Shown: one piece after another, positions 56,115 through 64,000 of the stretch | Layout of the letters: the number at the start of each line of letters is the position of its first letter | How positions within the stretch are numbered: position 1 is the first letter of the stretch | NCBI GenBank assembly: GCA_954871525.1 | Contig: OX940867.1 | Coordinates: 15,353,343-15,417,342 of the forward strand | Direction of reading: 5' to 3' | Length of the DNA stretch: 64,000 nucleotides | Source: Parietaria judaica | Lineage: Eukaryota; Streptophyta; Magnoliopsida; Rosales; Urticaceae | Program-made: the position numbers and the translations under genes | Notes under the pieces: model-generated | The model's input: the letters and a program-made list of their open reading frames with translations, nothing else | Told to the model about the DNA's origin: nothing | Databases searched by the model: none

Positions 56115-57515
56115 TGTTATGGTGATTTTCCCCAAATCAATTTCGGCCCAAAAACGCCCCCCGGAGGCCCATATCTCAAAAACAAAAAGCCCAAAATGCG
56201 AGAAAATGAATTTCATTATTATAATAAAGGTTGAAAAACAAAACGCGCCGTCCGCGCGCCGTGGCGGGATCCCGGATCGCTCTAACGCGCCCTAAATAGC
56301 TTCGACGTGCCCTAACACACCTTGTCAAGGCGCGAACACGCCCTGTCAGGGCGCAAACACGCCCTATGCGCCCTGTTAGGGCGCGAACGCGCCGCGCGCG
56401 CCCTGTTAGGGCACGCACGCGTTCTGTTAGGGTGCGGAAGGACTAAAAGGGTTATTACTATTTATCCCGAGGCCCCTGGCCCCTCCTATTAATAGGAGCT
56501 TGATTTCATTTAAACGGTAACTCCGATTGAAACGCTTTATACAGCGATAAACACCGTTTTCTCTCTTCTATATATATATTCTGGCAGGAATACCCGATTA
56601 AGGTCGGAACGGAGGCGTTAGCAAGAGCGGAAATGCCTGATCGCCGACCTGCCCTATGGAGTCTCCGGTTCTCAGCGGTCGCCGACCTATATCCGAAGTT
56701 CCAGTACTTTGTGGTAACGGGTCCGAGGACCCGGTCCGACGGTTAGCGGAGGGTCCGATCAGGGTAAGATCACCGACTTGCCCTACGGAGGTTCTGGTTC
56801 TCAGCGGTCATCGACCTATATACCGAGTCTTAGGACTTTGTGGTAACGGGTCAGAGGACTCTGTCCTAGTCCGACGGTTAGCGGAGGGTCCAATCTACCA
56901 GAGGAGCAAGCCAGAGTGGAAGCGCCAGATTAATCCCCGGCTCACCAGAAGAATCGCCGACTCCCTAGAAGAAGGTCCGAGCGTCGTCCGATTCTCGTCT
57001 CCACCGTCGGCCCCCCAACTCACCGGAGGAATCCCCGACTCCCCAGAGAGAAGGCAGTAGGATCCACAGCTCCCCCACAATCAGCTTCAGGCTCATCCAG
57101 GCCAGCCCAAGAACGGCTCAATCAAACGTCTACTTTGAACTACGAGATGATCTGATCCCACTTGGCTGAAAGTGGGTACGTAGGCAGCCTCACCACACTC
57201 AACGAGGCGCGGCATCACATCATCATCACCTCCCTCTCCCAGTCATCGACTGCTCCAGCCACGATCGTCGACCTGCCCTACGGAGGTTCCGGTTCTCTGC
57301 GGTCACCGACCTATATCCAGAGTCTTAGGAGTTTACGGTAACGGGTCAGAGGACCCGGTTCCGGGCCAACGGTAAGCGGAGGGTCTGATCCGCCAGATCC
57401 TTCAAGAACAGTGAGTCAAGTATCTAGCCCGAGAAAGTCAACAAACGGCGATGGGCCCGGCCCAATATCCAGCTTTGGGCCGCTACAGTGTTTAATCCAT
57501 TTTTCGGCATCAACA
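56115..57515 (+). repeat. Gypsy-3 3' LTR (1,401 bp)
   Basis: Contains a GC-hairpin cluster (56283-56440, CGCGCCCT-GTT-AGGGCGCG type), a TATA-like TATATATAT at about 56568-56578, and three roughly 130-bp internal repeats (56639-56764, 56768-56900, 57262-57395; 'gacctgccctacggaggttc' type). A shorter pair of CCCCGACTCCC(C/T)AGA-type blocks lies around 56930-57050. Confidence 0.85.
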
Positions 57516-57520
57516 ATATA

Positions 57521-58213
57521 TTAGATAATATTGGCTTATATGATTATATGTTTATAAATTAACATAATATTTTACATAATCAATTATGATTTCAATATAT
57601 TTCTTTTTCAAAAATATTAATCATGAGCGCACTAAACAAAACAGAAAGTTTGAAGACGTCACACCACATGGTGTAGCAAGTTTGGACACGTGAAGTTTGA
57701 AGACGTCACACCACATGGTGTAGCAAGTTTGGAGATGTCACGTGGTGTCGGAAGAAGCCTAAATGCAAGAAAGTGTTTTACAGTGACGACTCTGGCGATG
57801 ACAAGAGCGCGGTGATGCCGGTAGAATCGCGGCCTCCAACACTCAAAATTAGGGACGACTTTCGCGGATATGAAGAGTGGATGATTCCCATTTCCATAGT
57901 TAGACATTATCACCTTCTTTTTTTTATAATTTTTTTATTTATTGATAATTGTTTTATTGATTTCATTGACAATTTCAACGCATTTATATTTTCTTTATTC
58001 TTGTTTCAATGTGAGTAATTCTAAGGATCAGTTAGGGTTTTGATTTATTCATATATAATGTAATCGTATACATGAATGAGGCAGTTTTTGAGAATGATGT
58101 TAAAAAAATTAAATATTTGTTCAAGAGTGTGTTTTCTGTTTTTCTTATAATACGTGTCTACATAAGATAAGTAAGGCCAATTCAATGAGACGATCCTCCA
58201 TGGCTTCTATATG
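57521..58213. other. Spacer with a 47-bp tandem duplication and a short unassigned frame
   Basis: AGTTTGAAGACGTCACACCA and following sequence occurs twice (from 57647 and 57694, period 47), with CACCACATGGTG palindromes and CACGTG between. From about 57746 an open frame reads CRKKPKCKKVFYSDDSGDDK, then RPPTLKIRDDFRGYEEW, and ends at 58018. I do not recognise it. It could be a gene fragment, but the AT-rich tail argues against a complete gene. Confidence 0.3.
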
Positions 58214-58883
58214 GCCCTAACTAGTGGCAAAGCCACTTGGTGCCTAGTGGGAAAAACCGCCCCACTTGCCGGTCTAAGTTTGTCCTTGACAAATCGAGTT
58301 CGCCCCTTCAAAATTTAAATTAGGACTTATTTTTGTTTAGAAAATCATAAATTTATATTTCTCTGCTTATTTTTTTAGAATTTGTGTCTGCGTTTCCTCG
58401 TTCTTCAGGGAATCTTAGCATGTGTAAATTTTTTCTTTGATAATAAGCGACGCTGCGAATTCCAAAATAAACGAAAAATAAAAGAAATTAACAAGGAAGA
58501 AAAAGCTTCTTCGGTTAGCAAACAATGCAATTAGTGTTGAAGTTGAAAACAAAAAGTAGTGATTCATTGTTGTGCTCATTATTGTCTTGTTGACGACGTC
58601 ATTAATTAACTAAATTTTCATAAGCAAATTCAAATTTTTAAAATGATTTTGTAGAGTTTTTGCTTATTATTTTTAACTCTTTTTTTTTATCTCAATTTAG
58701 TTTCGATTTTGGTGTTCTGTTTGTTTTTTTAGCTCTTGAGTTTTTATTAGAGATGGAAAGTTGTTATTTCTTTTCTAGCCAACTCACGTATTCACACAAT
58801 CTCAATTAAAAAAATTCAGTTTTATAATATATTTTTTAAAAAGTTCTTATACTTGTTTATTAATTTTTAAGACTTACATAATT

Positions 58884-59039
58884 AACGACGGATTTATGTG
58901 AAGGGCCTTAATTTTTTTATTCATATATATATTTAGAATAATGTAGTACATGTTATACATTTGTAATACATCAAATTATATTGCTAGAGGGCGTTAAAAT
59001 TTATTTTTTTTCTAGGCCCCTCATTTTAAAGCCGACTCT
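58884..59039. mobile_element. Small hAT-like MITE inside hAT-2
   Basis: The left end ACGACGGATTTATGTGAAGG and the reverse-strand right end AGTCGGCTTTAAAATGAGGG are similar (both continue GGCC). About 155 bp, no clear TSD. Confidence 0.45.
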
Positions 59040-59051
59040 AATGACAACAAC

Positions 59052-59857
59052 CAGGGGCGGACCCACATTCATCTTGGGGTGGCTGATGTCACCCCCACAA
59101 TTCTGAAAATTATATATATATAGGTATTTTAGATATAAAAAAAAATTAAAGAAAGACTAAATCTTTTCTCTCTCCTTAGAATTGTCACCCCTAAGCTCAG
59201 CCCACTGTCTATCGATTTCCCACTTTTCATTTATGTATAAGGAAATTTCTCACTTTTCAATGGGTGCATTATATTAATATTTTAAATAAAAATTTAAAAA
59301 CTAATAAATTACCCTGTCTCTCTCCCCCTCACTCACATCTTATTAGCGCTAGAACCTACTTAGTACTTACCTTTAACCCCAATTTAGTTTTTTTTTATAT
59401 ATATTTTATTAATTTTATGTACTTGTTTACACTTTCATTTTTTTCACATATGATGGTTTTTATGTATATTTTCAAAGATGTTATCTAATGAAAATAAAAT
59501 AGAATTTTTATTTTCTACTAACTTTTTACACACACCGTAATAATATCTTATAACAGTTACTGGCCGTAGTCAAAACATTTTTTTTTCATGTATAACTAAA
59601 AATAAAATGTATTCTCAATTTTGTAACCGCGGGCTGATTTGATTAATACTCATAAAAAAATAAATATTGAAAAAATATATTTAATTGTAAAAAAATCACT
59701 ATTTTAATTAAAGAGTTTTAACAATGATTTTTTTTTCTTTGCAAACTAGTAAAAAATTATTAAGAATAGTCCATTTAGTTTAGTATTCTCCTTTGTCAAA
59801 AAAAAAAAAAAGTTTAGATTTCGCCACCCCTTACATGTAATCCTGGGTCCGCCCCTG
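59052..59857. mobile_element. hAT-3: hAT element nested in hAT-2, perfect TSD
   Basis: The termini are CAGGGGCGGACCCA on both strands. A perfect 8-bp duplication ACAACAAC flanks it (59044-59051 and 59858-59865). 806 bp, no transposase. Confidence 0.9.
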
Positions 59858-60182
59858 ACAACAACCCTACAAAGAAACGCTTAGATATTATTTTTCACTC
59901 CTCCTTACGATAATTGTTGGCTTCGCCACTGGCCCTTACATAATATCCATCAACATTTTCGACATGCTACATCACCATGGTTGAATGACCCCGTGCACTG
60001 TTCTCTCTCTCATAGCATGAGTCGTACCCGGCGGCTATATATATGACTTATTAAGTGCGGGTAACCCCACAGAAGAGCGCATGGCTTACCAGTCATTAGT
60101 CATTTTGACTTGTGAAGTCTCCCCTCTTAACTCACAAGAAGCAAACACAGACCACAGCCATAACATAGAAAATTCAAAGTAG

Positions 60183-60190
60183 TATAAATA
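60183..60190 (+). promoter_or_regulatory. TATA box of the chitinase gene
   Basis: TATAAATA lies 68 bp before the hevein-frame ATG and 18 bp before an upstream ATG at 60208. Confidence 0.65.
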
Positions 60191-60257
60191 CGAGTACACA
60201 GATACCAATGTCCAACACCAAATCATACTTTCAAATTACTCTTCTCATCAAAAAAAC

Positions 60258-61736
60258 ATGGAGTACTCTCGGGGTACTAGCACCGCCATCGTGGCTCTCC
60301 TCCTCGGCTGCATGGCTTATGCAGCCTCGGCGCAGCAGTGCGGACGACAGGCCGGAGGGGCTCTGTGCGCCAACAGGCTGTGCTGCAGCACGCACGGCTA
60401 CTGTGGCACAACCAATGAATACTGTGGAACCGGTTGCCAAAGCCAATGTAGTGCCACCACGAATCCCCCGACCAGTAACGGCGCTGATTCCACGCTCGCT
60501 CTTTGAGGAGATGCTGAAGCACCGTACGGGCAGTGGATGCCAGGGCGGCTTCTACACTTATGATGCCTTTATCACCGCTGCCAGAGGCTTCCCCGGGTTT
60601 CTCACCTCCGGCGACCAGACTGCTCGCAAGAGGGAGCTCGCCGCTTTCTTTGGTCAAACCTCACACGAGACCACAGGTATGTGTGGATTCATAATGTTTT
60701 CGGAAAACATGTGCATTTTATTCGTTTTTCAATTTTTTTTTATGTCGTGGAGCTTGATTCTTGTACTTGCCGATACAAACTTAAATATTCAACCACTGAA
60801 CTAGATCTTTGCGAAAACGGAAAAAAAATCTATAAAAGTGATAGGGATATTCTCTAGAAAAGAAATTTTGCCAAACAAAACATCAATCCCAAATTGGTCC
60901 TGTGATTTTTATGATGGTTAGTGCGTGTAGTTATGAATGATAGAGCGGTGCCTGTTGTTTTTTATGGTTATAGGAGGATGGCCCGCTGCACCAGACGGAC
61001 CCTACGCATGGGGGTATTGTTTCGTTAGAGAGCGGGAACAGTCTGTGTATTGCAGTCCGGGCGAGTGGCCTTGCGCTCCCGGCCAAATGTACTATGGCAG
61101 AGGCCCTATGCAGCTAACTCAGTGAGTCACCCAATTTTCGTTTGTGACTTTAGTTTTCTGTAACAATTACAAATAGCTTATTATATATTCATAATATTTG
61201 TAACGATATTATTATTAATAAGAGGATGCGAACAAAATTTAAAACAGGTAAAAATATTCCAAGTCAAAATAATAACTTTTTTGCATATGAAACTTTGAGT
61301 TTGTATGTCTAGCTCAGTTTTAGTACAAGACATGTATCTAATTTGTATTTTGCTACCGATTTTGTTCAGCAACTACAACTACGGGCTCGCAGGAAGAGCC
61401 CTCAACCTCGACCTCATAAACAACCCGGACCAAGTCGCTACCAATGTGGTCACAGCTTTCAGAGCCGCCATTTGGTTTTGGATGAAAGCTCAGGGCAACA
61501 AACCGTCGTGCCACAACGTTGCTATCGGCCAGTGGACGCCCAACGCGGCCGACAACAGTGCAGGTCGCCGCCCGGGATACGGTGTCATCACCAACATCAT
61601 CAACGGCGGGATCGAGTGCGGACGTGGCACTGGCGACAGTGTCGCCAACAGGATCGGATTTTACAAGCGATACTGCGACATGCTGCGGATCGGCTACGGG
61701 GACAACTTGGATTGTTACAGCCAGAGGTCTTTCTGA
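60258..61736 (+). pseudogene. Class I-type chitinase (hevein domain + GH19), frameshifted between domains
   Basis: Exons 60258-60676, 60974-61121 and 61370-61736 have GT-AG introns (GTATGTG...TATAG; GTGAGT...TTCAG). A signal peptide of about 25 residues precedes a hevein domain with all eight Cys ([32 protein letters not shown]). One chitin-contact aromatic is His. GH19 follows: [22 protein letters not shown] (catalytic Glu in HETTG), [31 protein letters not shown], ending CYSQRSF without a vacuolar extension. Enzymes of this type cut chitin of fungi. The hevein frame meets TGA at 60504-60506; the catalytic frame is shifted by one base somewhere in 60455-60485. All other features are intact, so a young pseudogene, an assembly error or a truncated hevein peptide are possible. 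Confidence 0.85.
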
Positions 61737-62309
61737 AGCTGATAGCTTTCGGCTTGAACTACAACCTACTTACTATATGTATTAAGTATAAAGTATATAT
61801 GGAAATAATAATTAAGAGAGAAATATATGTGTGTAATGACTTTGAATAAAATATATATGGAGACTTGAAACTTTGATGAAGTTATTAAGAATAATTAGTA
61901 TGATGTACATGTCTATTTAATTGGGAAGTAAATCGTAAAAAAGAAACGAAAAAAATAATATATCACCTTTGAAAATAAAATTTAGATATAAGTATAATGA
62001 GAATTTGATTTCCCTACTCCAAGCAATCACATCTAGAGTGACATTTTGGGGCCGGACACGAAACACGAAATGGTTACGACACGATTTAAATGTGCTCGGG
62101 CTTATCATAAATGGATCTAGGTCCAATCGTGTCGAACACGATTAACACGATTAAATAACGAGTGAACCCGAAACGAACACGATGACGTGATGAGACTTAA
62201 TTACTAATTAGATACGATTAAAGAACAAAGAGTTACATTTGATTTATATATGTTGTCAAAGTGTTTTAATACTAATTATATATGAAATTTATATTTTTAT
62301 TCAATTAAT
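61737..62309. other. 3' flank of the chitinase gene
   Basis: A-rich, no clear gene. 62050-62200 is dense in ACACGA/TCGTGT words (for example CGTGTCGAACACGATTAACA), resembling a degenerate DNA-transposon terminus. I could not define its ends. Confidence 0.4.
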
Positions 62310-62937
62310 TGTTGGGTTTTTCGATGACTTTTCTCAATCCCAAGGCGGAAAACACGGGATATCATCGAATATAATAAGATCTAGATTAATATCGAAGATT
62401 AAGAAATCATTTCAGGAACATTACCGAACTTTGGTACTTATGCCAACAGTACCAAAAAGCCAAACTTTTGCTAATTTTAGGGCTTGGCCGATTCCTCTTC
62501 TTGCTCCGGGGAGTAGCACGTCAATTTCCGTGCCTCTATGTCGTCCACCACGTCACTGCGGGAACGTCTTGATGACCGGAAAGCACCTCGAAGGATAGGT
62601 TAGATCACTCGATGCTTGGATGACAAACCAATGAAGAACCGGGGAAAACCCAAAATTCGATCTCCAATAGGGGGAGGTCGAATTCTCTCTGTGTGGCTAG
62701 GGTTTAGATTGATTAGCTTTAATTATGAGGTTAAAATGTGTATTTATAATACACACTAACATTTAACCTAATGGGCTTTTAGTCAATCCCATTAAGCTTT
62801 AATTAATTAATTCAATAATTAATTAATGTATTCATAATTAATTCTCGGGCCCATGTGGGCCCGTTAGTTTGGTTATGTGCTCGGGTCAATACCCGAGAAC
62901 CCGGTGGATCCAATATCCGGTTCGGGCATAACCTACA
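62310..62937 (-). repeat. Copia-4 3' LTR (628 bp)
   Basis: TGTTGGGTTT...CCTACA on the plus strand. The minus-strand purine-rich AAGTGGGAGAT follows at 62938 onward, marking a 3' LTR in minus orientation. It is homologous to the split solo LTR (43005-43281 plus 52570-52985). A minus-strand TATA-like TTATAAATAC is near 62740. Confidence 0.75.
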
Positions 62938-64000
62938 ATCTCCCACTTGCACGAATGTACCGGGATTGGACATCTCCCGTGCATATTCATGCGCATACAA
63001 TGATTAGAACAGATGCCGGGAATGACTATCATGTACATCATTCTTAATCATCTATGGCTGGTTCTTCAAAGTTGCAATTAAAACACTTTTTCGTTACAAA
63101 TTAGTCATCGTACTCCGTTTCCTCTGGCGAGTTCGGTGTGACTTTATAGGATTCTGCAGTGTTGGCTACAGACCTTTTAGGTTTGTAAGAAGTGAATGGT
63201 CTCCACCTATACATCACTTCCCCTAACCTGCAAAATTTTCTGAATCCTCTGGTTGATAAGTTAATTATGAAGAACCATGTAGTTCTTCCCTATTAACCTT
63301 AATCATATGACTGATTCCTTTGACATCTGTACTACTCGAGAAAGGACACAGACCATAGTGTGGCACATCTGCTTAAGTCAATTCTCGTTTCCCGATTTGG
63401 ACGAAAGTATTGAACTACCAAGTCAAAACCCCTTTTTGACTTGTCTGTGGCAACATATTTCATATACTCATATCCTTTAGTAGGCCCTGAGTGTATTGCC
63501 CCAAGTATATGGGGAGATGCATGTTTTCTTGAATTATCATTCCACCTTACAAGGTTTGTAACATATCCAAAAATAGTTTTTATAACTTGCCCGTTACGGT
63601 AAGCGTTTGACTAAAATCAAAATATGTTACCAGCCAGGTGGTGGACTCATGACAGTTCTCAAACTTTGGAATCTATCTTCATATCTCTAAAAGTCTCAGT
63701 GTCCCCTTATAAATAAGGTTTGGTTGCCATGTGAGAATTTCAGAGTGTGAGTCATTCCAACACTGCTAGTCTATCTTACTAGTGCCTACATGTATAAGAA
63801 TATCTCATAGATATCAAGGACGCTTCCCCTTTTCTTATCTACATGTACCAATCAATTTTGAAATATCATTTGGTGTTCTTCTTGGTTTCTTCTAATGATT
63901 TTCTTGGATTGGGGAAGTTTAAGATTATCAGTAAGATATCTTAGGGACTTCATTTTCTTAGTTGATAACAACATTTTAAATTTGATTTTAAATATTGATA
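62938..64000 (-). mobile_element. Copia-4 3' interior, running out of the window
   Basis: About 1.06 kb without an ORF. Position behind the LTR and PPT suggests the long non-coding 3' tail of a copia-type element. RT or RNase H sequence is not reached before the window ends, so autonomy cannot be judged. Confidence 0.55.

Larger units (their letters stand above)
53348..57515 (+). mobile_element. Gypsy-3: gag-only LTR element (TR-GAG type)
   Basis: LTRs at 53348-53726 and 56115-57515 begin TGTTATGG and end GGCATCAACA. The flanking ATATA is present on both sides (53343-53347 and 57516-57520), though such an AT-rich TSD is weak proof. The PBS TTTTGGCGCTAGAAGG follows the left LTR and the PPT ACTGAGGGGGTTAA precedes the right one. 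Inside there is gag but no pol, as in the non-autonomous TR-GAG elements known in plants. The left LTR lacks about 1 kb of internal sequence present in the right one. Confidence 0.88.
58222..59931. mobile_element. hAT-2: outer hAT element containing two further hAT-like insertions
   Basis: The termini are TAGTGGCAAAGCCA and (reverse strand) CAGTGGCGAAGCCA. Flanking 8-bp sequences GCCCTAAC (58214-58221) and GCCCTTAC (59932-59939) match at 7 of 8 positions. No transposase is encoded. Its interior is broken by 58884-59039 and 59052-59857. Confidence 0.8.

Noticed and set aside
62050..62200. ACACGA/TCGTGT-rich block as a defined transposon
   Set aside because: I could not find matching termini or a target duplication, so only a note was kept in the spacer entry.
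1..64000. tRNA or rRNA genes
   Set aside because: No cloverleaf-like A/B-box pairs or conserved rRNA stretches were recognised. PBS-like tRNA complements belong to the retroelements.

Overview
The window reads as eudicot nuclear DNA: AT-rich spacers, intron-containing genes with GT-AG junctions, plant-type Ty1/copia and Ty3/gypsy retrotransposons with matched 5-bp target-site duplications (TSDs), hAT elements with 8-bp TSDs, and two recognisable host genes. These are an acyl-activating enzyme (37253-42081, +) and a class I-type chitinase (60258-61736, +). Most of the rest is nested transposable-element (TE) sequence.

Layout. 1-3135: 3' part of a decayed copia element with its 3' LTR. 3136-5619: AT-rich spacer with MITE-like pieces. 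5620-17680: complete but decayed Tat-lineage gypsy element on the minus strand (TSD AAGAT), with an extra antisense ORF (aORF) on the plus strand and an array of tiny hairpins between aORF and pol. 18101-32766: copia element on the minus strand (TSD GAAAT); its leader is interrupted by a second, SIRE-like copia element at 23383-32182 (TSD CTAGG) that carries an envelope-like ORF. 32938-33736: hAT element (TSD TTATGAAC). 34561-35030: long-hairpin MITE. 37175-42204: acyl-activating enzyme gene with one 3.2-kb intron. 42310-42668: LINE 3' end. 43005-52985: a solo copia LTR split by a young, complete but pol-less gypsy-type element, 43282-52564 (TSD CAAGT). 53348-57515: gag-only gypsy element (TSD ATATA). 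58222-59931: hAT element with another hAT nested inside it. 60183-61736: chitinase gene. 62310-64000: LTR and 3' interior of a copia element running out of the window, same family as the split solo LTR.

The outstanding object is the element at 43282-52564. Its LTRs differ by 4 substitutions and one 1-bp indel in 784 bp, so it moved recently. It has no gag or pol. Between its primer-binding site (PBS) and polypurine tract (PPT) it carries (i) an intact, intronless SKIP14-like F-box gene in the position and orientation of gag, (ii) a 1-kb array of GC-rich microhairpins, and (iii) an intact antisense three-exon gene for a predicted 1,277-residue protein related to the plant 'putative gypsy type transposon' family. 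The only apparent stops in this protein lie inside introns, and exon 2 repeats the tail of exon 1. The older Tat element at 5620-17680 has the same plan (LTR, sense genes, hairpin array, antisense aORF with its own TATA box, LTR) with gag-pol instead of the F-box gene.

The host genes are not functionally linked. The acyl-activating enzyme looks intact but lacks a peroxisomal C-terminal signal and has an altered A8-motif loop. The chitinase has a frameshift between its chitin-binding and catalytic domains. All assignments come from reading the sequence; no database search was run.
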